From Clostridia bacterium (GTDB taxonomy: Bacteria; Bacillota; Clostridia; Christensenellales; Pumilibacteraceae), in NCBI GenBank assembly GCA_017500845.1, contig JAFVXY010000022.1, positions 1 through 64,000 on the forward strand: a stretch of 64,000 nt of DNA, read 5' to 3'. The notes under the pieces are model-generated. The model was not told where the DNA came from, made no database searches, and saw only the letters and a program-made list of their open reading frames with translations. Each line of letters opens with the position of its first letter. The stretch's first letter is position 1. Of the stretch, positions 25,216-33,689 are shown in pieces. Position numbers and translations under genes: made by a program.

Positions 25216-27450
25216 ATGAAAAGAGTAAAGTTTTTTACGGCGTTGATTTTTGTTTGCTTGCTTGCGTTTTGTGCCGTAGCGTGCAACCTGGGCGAAAAGA
25301 TTGATAAAATCGAAATCAAAAGCGGCACGGTTGCAACCGAAATCACCGTTGGTGACACGCTTGATACGTCAAGCCTTACTGTCACCGTTTATTTTGCTGA
25401 CGGTACGACCAAGGAGGTCAGCGGAGAGGATCTTACCATTGGTCAGATTGATACGGCTTCTGTAGGACAAAAGGTACTTACAGTTACCTACAAGGACTTA
25501 GAAGCTAAAATCAATATAAATGTAAAAGCTGCCCCCGTGGTAAATCCCAATTCCACCTTGGATATCATCGCAGTAAAGTCTGACCTTAAGCTTGAATATA
25601 CCAGCAATATTGCGAATAAGGTTAACAAGGAAGAACAGTTTGCAAATCAAGCAGATGGCTATTACGTAGGTGACGATAACGAGTTTATTTATAAGCCCCG
25701 AGCAGAAGAAGCATCCAAGGGATATCCGCGTAGCATAAGCGAGGATCTTCTTGATATGGAAATTTCGCTTTCGGTTATGGATGAAGATGGGGGATTTAAC
25801 AATGTGGCTAACGCAGGAACATACGTTACGACAAACGGCTATGGCATGTTTGACTTTAACGAAGAAGCGATAGGCAAAACTTTCTCGCTTACTGTAATTC
25901 CGTTTGTAAAAGAATTTAGAGAAACGACAAATTCGAGAAACGTATCCGAAACGATAACCTTTACCGTAATCGACGGCTGGAACGCTTATACAGTAGCAGA
26001 CCTTTCGATGATAGATAACCGCTCGGAGAGCTCGGAGAATGAGGAGGAAGCGGCTCGCGCAGCAGCATGGAATACGTATAAGACAGAAAAAGGACTTCCT
26101 GTAGACGTTGCTCCCAATGCGGTAATTATGCACAGCGATATGACCGTTACCGCAAGCGATATTCCGTCGATCTTCTTCTACAATGAGGGCGACGAGGACA
26201 TAAAATCGTCTGACGATGACGTTAGAGGGGTAGAGGGTTATGTAAGTCCCGTTGGCTCTCTTAGAGATTACGAGGATATTTATAATCGCTACGTAGGTGC
26301 CGATAAGACCTTTGCGTTCATCGGCAACTACTTTACGCTTAATGCCGAAACAGTGCCTGTTGTTATTCGTGAAAACGGAGATCTCACCAAGGCGGGTGAT
26401 GTACAAGGTCACTCTCAGCTTATAAGATTCCACGGCGACAGAGGGGTTCCCTCCGACAAGACGATTGGCAAGGTGGATATGAAGAATATTTATATCTTAG
26501 GTAATGCTAACCGTACCGAGAACATGCTTGCGGGCGGTGGTCTTATCTCGCACAAGGCGCGCAACGTTGACGCAACTATCCAAAACGTTATTGCTCGTGA
26601 GTGGTATATCACCTTCTTCTCGGAAGCAGACGGCGAGAACGGTGTTCCCGATACCACCCTTTATACCGTTAAGGACTCTAAGGCTTACGACAACTTCAAC
26701 AGCTTTGTATACGTATGGGGCGGTCAAAACAATACCTTTGAGGACTGCGAAATGATCGGCGCAGGTGGCCCGGTTATGATTGTCGACCACGTTTTAGGTA
26801 AAGATAACGGCACCGAAGCTACGGATGACGACAGACCTGATTCTCCTGCTGACGTTAAGATAAGAAATTGCAATCTTAAGTCTATCGTTACAGGCACCGA
26901 GGGTTGGTTCCAAAGCTTTGAGGCAACTCCCTTAGCGGCGGCGTTAAAGGACTTGAACGGACTGTTTACCCAATACGGCAAATCCATTCTCGTCAGCGGT
27001 AACGGAACAATAACAGGCAATATTCAAAGTGACGTTTATTTTAACCTCGTTGTTATTACAAAATCGGGCTCGGCACAGGGTATGACCTTTGAGCAAATTG
27101 CCAACAGCATACAAATTGACGATGGACAGCCGCTCGACTTTGGTACCAAGGCGAGTGAGGACACTAATTCTTATATGCTAAAAGCGCATTTGGATGGACT
27201 TCTTGGTTTTGAAGCTCCGCTAAAGGCTGTCTTCCAAAGCTCGGCAGGTGGCGTAGCATTTACAGACGGTCAAACGCCTGCACCTGTTAGATTGACGGGT
27301 ATGGCTAATCCGCCCTATGCACCTATTACGGATGCAACCGATTCGGTGTTTGACGGAGATTACCTCAACACATATATTGGTGGTGCGGGTGACGGTTATA
27401 TGGGCGCAATCTTCCGCTATTACGATTATAACACCTCGAGCGCATCCTAA
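25216..27450 (+). CDS. Large surface lipoprotein with N-terminal Big_3-like domain
   Basis: 744 residues; GGGAGG precedes the ATG. Signal peptide ending in a lipobox (AVAC, Cys23). Residues about 28-105 form an Ig-like domain of the Big_3 kind (TVGDTLDTSSLTVTVYFADGT). The remainder is rich in short beta strands and Asn/Gly turns (KNIYILGNANR, CEMIGAGGPVMIVD, VKIRNCNLKSIV), suggesting a parallel beta-helix as in surface or carbohydrate-active proteins; no catalytic motif identified. Stands alone between the ABC operon and aro genes. Confidence 0.6.
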   Translation: MKRVKFFTALIFVCLLAFCAVACNLGEKIDKIEIKSGTVATEITVGDTLDTSSLTVTVYFADGTTKEVSGEDLTIGQIDTASVGQKVLTVTYKDLEAKININVKAAPVVNPNSTLDIIAVKSDLKLEYTSNIANKVNKEEQFANQADGYYVGDDNEFIYKPRAEEASKGYPRSISEDLLDMEISLSVMDEDGGFNNVANAGTYVTTNGYGMFDFNEEAIGKTFSLTVIPFVKEFRETTNSRNVSETITFTVIDGWNAYTVADLSMIDNRSESSENEEEAARAAAWNTYKTEKGLPVDVAPNAVIMHSDMTVTASDIPSIFFYNEGDEDIKSSDDDVRGVEGYVSPVGSLRDYEDIYNRYVGADKTFAFIGNYFTLNAETVPVVIRENGDLTKAGDVQGHSQLIRFHGDRGVPSDKTIGKVDMKNIYILGNANRTENMLAGGGLISHKARNVDATIQNVIAREWYITFFSEADGENGVPDTTLYTVKDSKAYDNFNSFVYVWGGQNNTFEDCEMIGAGGPVMIVDHVLGKDNGTEATDDDRPDSPADVKIRNCNLKSIVTGTEGWFQSFEATPLAAALKDLNGLFTQYGKSILVSGNGTITGNIQSDVYFNLVVITKSGSAQGMTFEQIANSIQIDDGQPLDFGTKASEDTNSYMLKAHLDGLLGFEAPLKAVFQSSAGGVAFTDGQTPAPVRLTGMANPPYAPITDATDSVFDGDYLNTYIGGAGDGYMGAIFRYYDYNTSSAS

Positions 27451-27468
27451 TGCAAATATACAAGATAC

Positions 27469-27498
27469 AAAAAAGCACTTCGACAGAGGTGCTTTTTT
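27469..27498 (+). terminator. Terminator after the lipoprotein gene
   Basis: AAAAGCACTT pairs with AGGTGCTTTT around loop CGACAG, with trailing T-run. Confidence 0.8.
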
Positions 27499-27524
27499 GC
27501 TACTCAAAAACAGCTATCATTTTA

Positions 27525-27553
27525 TTGATTTTTTTGTAAAATACTGTTATAAT
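27525..27553 (+). promoter_or_regulatory. Sigma-A promoter of the aro operon, predicted leaderless
   Basis: TTGATT 27525-27530, 17-bp spacer, TATAAT 27548-27553 with TGT extension. Seven bases after the -10 is the A of the aroC ATG (27560). Confidence 0.75.
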
Positions 27554-27559
27554 TAAAAT

Positions 27560-28588
27560 ATGAGATATCTTACCGCAGGAGAGTCGCACGGCGAGGAGCT
27601 TCTTGGCATAATCGAGGGCTTGCCGAGCGGACTTGAAATTAATTTATCAAAAATCAATTCTATGCTTGCTACGCGCCAGCAGGTTTACGGCAGAGGAAGC
27701 CGTTCATCGCGTTGCCCCGACACGGCAGAAATTAGGTCGGGTGTTTACGGGGGTAAAACCACGGGTGCGCCTATTGCGGTCGCAATCAAAAACGGTAGCT
27801 GCGGAACAGGCGAGTTTGACTTTTTCCGTCCCGGCCACGTGGATTATGCGGCGGCGGTCAAGTACGGCTACGACTCTCCGTGGCTGGGTGCCGAGCGTGC
27901 CAGCGCAAGAGAAACGTCAATAAGAACTGCGCTTGGCAGTATCGCGCTTATGCTTTTAAGCCAGCTTGGTATTACCGTAAAAGCTACTGTTGCGCAAATA
28001 GGTAATGCAGTGGGCAAGTGCAATCCGCTTGAGCTTAGCGAGGATATGAAGCGAGAAATCGACGGAGCAGGTCGTAGCGGCGACACCTTGGGTGGAAAAA
28101 TCAAGGTTAGTATAAGCGGACTAAAGGCAGGCTTTGGCTCGCACGTGCATTTTGACCGTAGACTTGACGGCATTTTGGCAGGTGCGCTTATGTCAATTCC
28201 GTCTGTTAAAGCGGTGGAGGTCGGTTTTGGGACTGACTTTGCTTGCGTTAAAGGAAGTGAGGTTGCAGATATTCTCATCGGCCAAAACGGCAATATTGCT
28301 CGCAAAAGCAATTTTGGCGGCGGTATCGAGGGCGGCATAAGCAACGGAGAGGATATAACTCTTACGCTTACTCTCAAGCCCATTCCGTCTGTTGCGGGTC
28401 TGCCTACGGTGGACAAATACGGTAATGCTTGTCTTACAGGCAAGGTGCGCGGTGACGTTACGGCTGTTCCTGCCGCATGCGTAGTGGCAGAGGCGGCCTC
28501 GTCACTTGCGCTTTGCGAGGTTATTCTTGACTGCCTTGGTGGCGACACTATGGAAGAGATTAAAGATAGATACATCAAAAAGGGGTAA
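27560..28588 (+). CDS. aroC: Chorismate synthase
   Basis: Converts EPSP to chorismate using reduced FMN; last step of the shikimate pathway. 342 residues. Signatures: AGESHG at the N-terminus, HVDYAAAVKYG, ERASARET, and GGGIEGGISNG in the flavin region. The N-terminus MRYLTAGESHG is exactly that of the family, so the ATG at 27560 is secure although no ribosome binding site exists. First gene of aroC-B-A-E-Q-K. Confidence 0.96.
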   Translation: MRYLTAGESHGEELLGIIEGLPSGLEINLSKINSMLATRQQVYGRGSRSSRCPDTAEIRSGVYGGKTTGAPIAVAIKNGSCGTGEFDFFRPGHVDYAAAVKYGYDSPWLGAERASARETSIRTALGSIALMLLSQLGITVKATVAQIGNAVGKCNPLELSEDMKREIDGAGRSGDTLGGKIKVSISGLKAGFGSHVHFDRRLDGILAGALMSIPSVKAVEVGFGTDFACVKGSEVADILIGQNGNIARKSNFGGGIEGGISNGEDITLTLTLKPIPSVAGLPTVDKYGNACLTGKVRGDVTAVPAACVVAEAASSLALCEVILDCLGGDTMEEIKDRYIKKG

Positions 28589-28593
28589 CGGCG

Positions 28594-29535
28594 GTGCAAA
28601 AAATCGAAATCAATTCGGGCAAGGAAATGGACGTACTGCGCAAGGCGGCGTTCGTTGTTACCGACCAAAATTTGTACGATATATACGGCCCGTTGCTCCC
28701 TAAGGATACCTTTGTAGTGCCTGCGGGAGAGGGAAGCAAAACGCTTTATTACGCCGAGAAAATCGCTTCCGAACTGCTTAGGCGTGGGGTAAGGCGTACC
28801 GACACTATTGCGGCTTTTGGCGGCGGAATGGTGGGTGACCTGGTCGGCTTTGCGGCCTCTGTTTATATGCGCGGAGTAGGGTGGAGCTTTGTTCCTACCT
28901 CGCTTCTTGCGATGGCGGACAGCAGTATCGGCGGCAAAACAGCCGTCAACGTGGGCAAGATCAAAAATGCGGTTGGCTCGTTTTGGCTACCCGACACGTA
29001 TATCGAAACAAAATATTTGAGTACTTTGCCTAAAAGCGAGTACGAAAGCGGCATGGGCGAAATTGTCAAAACGTCCCTTCTTGATGGTGAACTGTATAAG
29101 CTTATGCACGGCGAATTCAACGAGGTCGAGGCGATAAAAAAATGCGTTTGTGCAAAAAGCGAAATCGTCAGCCGCGATATGACCGATAAGGGCGCACGCA
29201 AGGTGCTTAATATGGGTCATACCGTGGGACACGCTATCGAGCTTCTTTCGGGGCTTAGTCATGGCAAATGCGTTCTTATAGGTATGCGGCTCGAGATGCT
29301 TATGCTTCGGGATCTTATACCGCATAACTTTTTCTACGAGGCGCAGTCGTATCTTGGCAGATTTATAGGCAACGGAGCGATCGATTTTTGCGCTGACGAC
29401 GTGGCAAAAATTGCACAAAACGACAAAAAGAACGGTGACGGTATCTCGATTATGTATCCATGCGGTATCGGCGACGTAAAAGAGGCAGTGCTAAGCGGCG
29501 ACGAATTTACGCGTCTGATAAAGGGGGCTATATGA
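28594..29535 (+). CDS. aroB: 3-dehydroquinate synthase
   Basis: Cyclises DAHP to 3-dehydroquinate, NAD- and metal-dependent. 313 residues, about 40 shorter than most AroB, with a trimmed N-terminal NAD domain. GGGMVGDLVGFAA, VPTSLLAMADSSIGGKTAVN and the metal-binding GHTVGHAIE are intact. GTG start six bases after aroC, with AAAGGGG upstream. It ends in an ATGA overlap with aroA. Confidence 0.93.
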   Translation: MQKIEINSGKEMDVLRKAAFVVTDQNLYDIYGPLLPKDTFVVPAGEGSKTLYYAEKIASELLRRGVRRTDTIAAFGGGMVGDLVGFAASVYMRGVGWSFVPTSLLAMADSSIGGKTAVNVGKIKNAVGSFWLPDTYIETKYLSTLPKSEYESGMGEIVKTSLLDGELYKLMHGEFNEVEAIKKCVCAKSEIVSRDMTDKGARKVLNMGHTVGHAIELLSGLSHGKCVLIGMRLEMLMLRDLIPHNFFYEAQSYLGRFIGNGAIDFCADDVAKIAQNDKKNGDGISIMYPCGIGDVKEAVLSGDEFTRLIKGAI

Positions 29536-30740
29536 GGGTTAAGCCCATAAAGCAGTTTTTAACCGCACTCACTCCACCGCCCGACAAAAGCATAACTATT
29601 CGTGCGTTAATTATGGGACTATTGGCAAGCGGAACGACTTACGTTTATAATCCGCTCGTCAGCGGCGATACCGTGTCGGCATTAGGTGCAGTGTCTGCCC
29701 TCGGAGGTGAGGTGGATTTTCGCGGCGGTGTGATTACAATCAAGGGAGCAGGCTCCTTGCTTGATTGCACTGTGGACGCAGGCAACTCGGCAACTGCACT
29801 CAGACTTCTTATGGGCGCGGTAGCGGGGCAGAATGTTACCGTAAAATTTACGGGCGACAGCTCGCTTTGTAGCCGAAGCCACAGGGCGGTGGCAGAGGCT
29901 CTTGCGGCTATGGGTGCAGATATAAGCGCTTCAAAAGCACCCCTTACCGTACGAGGCAAGCAGCTTAGCGGTATAGATTTTGTGCCGAGCTCACCCTCGG
30001 CGCAGGTAAAAAGCGCGGTTTTGCTTGCAGGGCTTAACGCAAGCTCGCCTACCACGGTTACCGAAAAAATCAAAACAAGACCGCACACCGAGGAAATGCT
30101 GCGCCGTTTTGGTGCAGATATTACGGTGGACGGCAATACGATTAAGCTAAACCCAAGCAAACTGAGCGGGGCAAAGATCACCGTCCCGGGAGATATTTCC
30201 TCGGCGGCGTATCCAATGGTGCTTGCGCTAAGAAAAGGATATTGCTATCTAAAAAACGTGGGTAATTCTCGTCGTGAGCTTATAGATTTTCTCGTTGGCA
30301 TAGGTGGTGAAATCGAGGAAGAAAAGGGAGAATATTCGTCCAACCTTACCGTCAAGCAGTCAAATTTACGTCCGTTTACCGTTAGCGGTGCGCTTTCTAC
30401 CGCACTTATTGACGAGCTTCCCTTGCTTGCGGCTTTAGCAGCTACCATCGAGGGCGAAAGCGTAATTAAGGACGCAGACGCGCTTCGCAACAAGGAGTGC
30501 GACCGCATAAGGCAAACGGTGACAAGCCTAAAAAATATGGGCGTGGATATTACCGAAAACGCCGACGGCTTTACGGTGCGCGGCGGTCAAATAACAGGCG
30601 GTAGCGTGGTTACAAAGGGTGACCACCGCATAGCGATGAGCATGGCGGTTGCGCTTGCGTTGTCTGCTAAGGGTGGAAGCGTGGACGACGATAAGTGCGT
30701 GGAAATAAGCTATCCGTCCTTTTGGGAGCTTTTGCAATGA
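29532..30740 (+). CDS. aroA: EPSP synthase (3-phosphoshikimate 1-carboxyvinyltransferase)
   Basis: Transfers enolpyruvyl from PEP to shikimate-3-phosphate. 402 residues from ATG 29532, which overlaps the aroB stop. Landmarks: PPDKSITIRAL (usual PGDKSISHRA, so divergent), NAGNSATALRLL, SAQVKSAVLLAGL, TRPHTEEML, VPGDISSAAY, DELPLLAALAA, ALRNKECDRI and DHRIAMSMA. The N-terminal lysine and the DE pair are kept. Divergent within the family but all key stretches are present. Confidence 0.93.
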   Translation: MRVKPIKQFLTALTPPPDKSITIRALIMGLLASGTTYVYNPLVSGDTVSALGAVSALGGEVDFRGGVITIKGAGSLLDCTVDAGNSATALRLLMGAVAGQNVTVKFTGDSSLCSRSHRAVAEALAAMGADISASKAPLTVRGKQLSGIDFVPSSPSAQVKSAVLLAGLNASSPTTVTEKIKTRPHTEEMLRRFGADITVDGNTIKLNPSKLSGAKITVPGDISSAAYPMVLALRKGYCYLKNVGNSRRELIDFLVGIGGEIEEEKGEYSSNLTVKQSNLRPFTVSGALSTALIDELPLLAALAATIEGESVIKDADALRNKECDRIRQTVTSLKNMGVDITENADGFTVRGGQITGGSVVTKGDHRIAMSMAVALALSAKGGSVDDDKCVEISYPSFWELLQ

Positions 30741-31462
30741 AAAGATTTTTCGTTTTAGGACAAAATATAGGCTACTCGCTCTCGCCCAAAATTCACACCT
30801 CACTGTACGAAATTTTTGGCGACAAAGCAGAGTACACAATAGTCGATATTGCGCAAAAAGACCTACACGTATTGCCGAAATTGTGTTGCGGTGCGGACGG
30901 CTTCAACGTAACTAAGCCTTTTAAGACCGAGATAATCAAGTACCTTAGTTTTGATAAAAGCGAGTGCGCAAGCGTTAATACCGTTACTACGCACGATATG
31001 GCGGGATACAGCACGGACGGTGACGGGTTTTTGTTTGATATCGAGCGTAGCTTTAAGGACGCGTCAAGCTCCGATGTGCTCGTGCTTGGCTATGGCGGTG
31101 CGGCAAAGGCGTGTGTGGCGGCACTCAAACGAAGCGGCGCGGCCGTGTCGGTTGCGGGTAGAAATCTTGCTTCTGCCGAGGCTTTTGCGCGTGATATGGG
31201 CGTAAGCTTGTACGATGGCGGCAAGGTGGACGGAGTGGTAAGCTGTACAAGCGAAACGTTTTATCCTAAGCTTAGCGGCGGCGTAAAATTCTGTTATGAT
31301 TTGCGTTATAGCGGCGAAACGCTTAAGCTTGATTGCCCATCGGCTAATGGGCTTGGCATGCTGATTGCGCAGGCAATATATTCGTACGGTATTTTTATGT
31401 GCAAACAATTTGACTTTTGTGAGGTAACGGAGTTATACTCAATGGTAAAGGAGAGATTATGA
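30737..31462 (+). CDS. aroE: Shikimate dehydrogenase
   Basis: NADPH-dependent reduction of 3-dehydroshikimate. 241 residues (short for the family). SLSPKIHTS and GFNVTKPFK form the substrate site with its catalytic Lys, NTV and GYSTDGDGF follow, GYGGAAKACV is the nucleotide loop and NGLGMLIAQA the C-terminal signature. ATGA overlap with aroA; aroQ overlaps its end by 4 bp. Confidence 0.93.
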   Translation: MKRFFVLGQNIGYSLSPKIHTSLYEIFGDKAEYTIVDIAQKDLHVLPKLCCGADGFNVTKPFKTEIIKYLSFDKSECASVNTVTTHDMAGYSTDGDGFLFDIERSFKDASSSDVLVLGYGGAAKACVAALKRSGAAVSVAGRNLASAEAFARDMGVSLYDGGKVDGVVSCTSETFYPKLSGGVKFCYDLRYSGETLKLDCPSANGLGMLIAQAIYSYGIFMCKQFDFCEVTELYSMVKERL

Positions 31463-31875
31463 GGATTTTGGTTATTTCGGGTGCAAATCTCAACAAGCTT
31501 GGCAGTCGCGAAAAAATTTACGGCTCGTTTGCACTTAACGAGCTGCAAAGGGAGATTGCGGATTATGCCGGCGAGGCAGAGCTTGAGTTTTTCACCTCCA
31601 ACAGCGAGGGCGAAATTATTGACGCCGTACAAAACTGCGCGGCTGATGCGCTTATTATCAATGCTGGCGGATATTCACACACGAGTGTGGCGATTGCCGA
31701 CGCGCTTGCTATGTTGGCTATTCCCAAAATCGAGGTGCACCTAACCAACGTTATGGCACGCGAGCCGTACAGACACTTTTCGGTGACGGGATCGAAGTGC
31801 GACGGCGTAATTACAGGGCTTGGCATTGACGGCTACAAGGCGGCAATTGACGTAATAAAAAGGAGAGTAAAATGA
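31459..31875 (+). CDS. aroQ: 3-dehydroquinate dehydratase, type II
   Basis: 138 residues. Dehydrates 3-dehydroquinate. GANLNKLGSREKIYG holds the catalytic Tyr and Arg, NAGGYSHTSVAI the middle motif, and EVHLTNVMAREPYRHFS the C-terminal signature. The common QSN-EG reads TSNSEG. Coupled by 4-bp overlaps on both sides. Confidence 0.95.
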   Translation: MRILVISGANLNKLGSREKIYGSFALNELQREIADYAGEAELEFFTSNSEGEIIDAVQNCAADALIINAGGYSHTSVAIADALAMLAIPKIEVHLTNVMAREPYRHFSVTGSKCDGVITGLGIDGYKAAIDVIKRRVK

Positions 31876-32387
31876 AAAACATTGCTTTTATAGGTATGAT
31901 GGGCTGTGGCAAGACGGTTACGTCCAAGGTCGTAGCCCAAAAGCTTGGTATGAGCTTTTTGGACATTGACGATTGCATAGTGGCAAAGATGGGTATGCCC
32001 ATTTCGGTAGCCTTTCTTCAGCTTGGCGAAAAAACCTTCCGCGACCACGAGTACGATATTATGTGCTCGGTGGTATGGCAGGAAAATTTTGTAATCAGCT
32101 GCGGTGGCGGAATCCCCTTATTCCCCCGAAATATGGAGCTTATAAAGGACTTTATCAAGGTGCGCCTTACGGCTTCGCCCGAGGTTATCTATGACCGAAC
32201 CAAGGACGACTTTGCAAGGCCGCTTCTAAAAGACAACAGCCCAGCTAAAATCGCCCAGATGATAGCCGAGCGTGAGCCTGCATATTCTGCGGCGGCGGAT
32301 ATCACCGTGGATACCGTGGGCAAAACGGTAGAAGAGGTGGCAGACGAGGTAATAGTCCGACTTAAGGCAAAGGGCTATATCGATTAG
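31872..32387 (+). CDS. aroK: Shikimate kinase
   Basis: 171 residues, P-loop kinase phosphorylating shikimate at O3. Walker A GMMGCGKT, the Asp pair DIDDC, FRDHE and the glycine triplet SCGGGIPL are the family features. Last gene of the aro operon; no clear terminator separates it from the pyr promoter at 32434. Confidence 0.95.
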   Translation: MKNIAFIGMMGCGKTVTSKVVAQKLGMSFLDIDDCIVAKMGMPISVAFLQLGEKTFRDHEYDIMCSVVWQENFVISCGGGIPLFPRNMELIKDFIKVRLTASPEVIYDRTKDDFARPLLKDNSPAKIAQMIAEREPAYSAAADITVDTVGKTVEEVADEVIVRLKAKGYID

Positions 32388-32433
32388 GCTTATAATAGCT
32401 ATAAAAATTTTTCTTCCTATATCTTAGATTTGC

Positions 32434-32463
32434 TTGACAGTAAGACTAAAAAAATGGTATGAT
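32434..32463 (+). promoter_or_regulatory. Sigma-A promoter of the pyr operon, nearly leaderless
   Basis: TTGACA 32434-32439, 18-bp spacer, TATGAT 32458-32463 with TGG extension. Predicted +1 at 32470, two bases before the pyrC ATG, leaving no room for an attenuator or PyrR site. Confidence 0.65.
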
Positions 32464-32471
32464 TAGTCGAT

Positions 32472-33662
32472 ATGGAAAAGATAATCAAGCCCACATCTAA
32501 ATACAACTTGGAGTTAGCTGCCAATCATCTTGGCGAGTTATCTAATTTGACTATTTTACCCGGTTTTTGCGACGTGCACGTGCATTTTCGTGAGCCGGGT
32601 TTTTCTTATAAGGAAACGATTGCTTCGGGCTGTGCGGCGGCGGCTCGTGGCGGCTACACCACGGTGTGCACTATGCCAAATCTTAATCCTACCCCCGACA
32701 GCGTAAATACCCTTGCCGCTCAAACGGATATAATAAGGCGCGACGCTACGATAGACGTGCTTCCGTACGGAACGATTACAAAGGGTCAGTTGGGCAAGGA
32801 GCTTGCCGACATGGACGAGATTTGCGGTGACGTCATTGCCTTTTCGGACGACGGCAGGGGCGTGCAGGACGAGGGAATTATGCGCGAGGCTATGATACGC
32901 GCAAAGGCTCTCGGCAAAATGATAGTGGCGCACTGCGAGGACAATTCGTTGCTTAAGGGTGGCTATATTCACGACGGCGAGTATGCTATGGCGCACGGAC
33001 ACAAGGGTATATGCTCGGCATCCGAATATAAACAAATCGAGCGTGACCTGCGCCTTGCGGCAGAGGTGAATTGCAAGTACCATGTTTGCCACATTTCGTG
33101 CAAGGAAAGCGTTCAGCTTATCCGCGATGCAAAAAAGAGTGGCGTGGACGTCACGTGTGAAACGGCTCCGCACTACCTGGTTCTTACCGACGCCGACCTA
33201 AAGGAAGAGGGCCGATTCAAAATGAACCCACCGCTTCGAGGTATAGCCGATAAGGAAGCTCTCATTCAAGGCATAACAGACGGCACGGTGGATATGCTTG
33301 CAACCGATCACGCACCGCATTCGGTCGAAGAAAAAAGCCGTGGGCTTAGCGGGAGTGCATTCGGCATAGTGGGACTGGAAATAGCCTTTCCGCTTCTTTA
33401 CACGCACCTTGTAAAAAAGGGCGTAATAAGCATGGACAGGCTGACGGAGCTGCTTGCTTACGCGCCCAGACAGCGATTCGGCTTGCCTAATGCGCACGAT
33501 TACTCGGTGTGGATGCTTGATAAAGAGTTCGTTGTAAATCCCGACGAGTTTTTGAGTAAGGGGCGGGCAACGCCGTTTGAGGGGCAAAGGCTGTTTGGCG
33601 TAAATATGCTGACCGTTCACGGTGGCAAAGTCGTATACAAAAATAAACAAAAGAATATATAA
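32472..33662 (+). CDS. pyrC: Dihydroorotase
   Basis: Cyclises carbamoyl-aspartate. 396 residues, class I type. The first metal motif is DVHVHFREPG; CEDNSLLKGG, CHISCKESV and MLATDHAPH carry the remaining metal ligands and the catalytic Asp. No ribosome binding site in front of the ATG. First gene of the pyrimidine operon. Confidence 0.94.
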   Translation: MEKIIKPTSKYNLELAANHLGELSNLTILPGFCDVHVHFREPGFSYKETIASGCAAAARGGYTTVCTMPNLNPTPDSVNTLAAQTDIIRRDATIDVLPYGTITKGQLGKELADMDEICGDVIAFSDDGRGVQDEGIMREAMIRAKALGKMIVAHCEDNSLLKGGYIHDGEYAMAHGHKGICSASEYKQIERDLRLAAEVNCKYHVCHISCKESVQLIRDAKKSGVDVTCETAPHYLVLTDADLKEEGRFKMNPPLRGIADKEALIQGITDGTVDMLATDHAPHSVEEKSRGLSGSAFGIVGLEIAFPLLYTHLVKKGVISMDRLTELLAYAPRQRFGLPNAHDYSVWMLDKEFVVNPDEFLSKGRATPFEGQRLFGVNMLTVHGGKVVYKNKQKNI

Positions 33663-33689
33663 AGAAGAACAGATTTAAGGAGACATATT

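Noticed and set aside
32388..32471. PyrR or other attenuator before pyrC
   Set aside because: Only about two bases separate the predicted +1 from the ATG.
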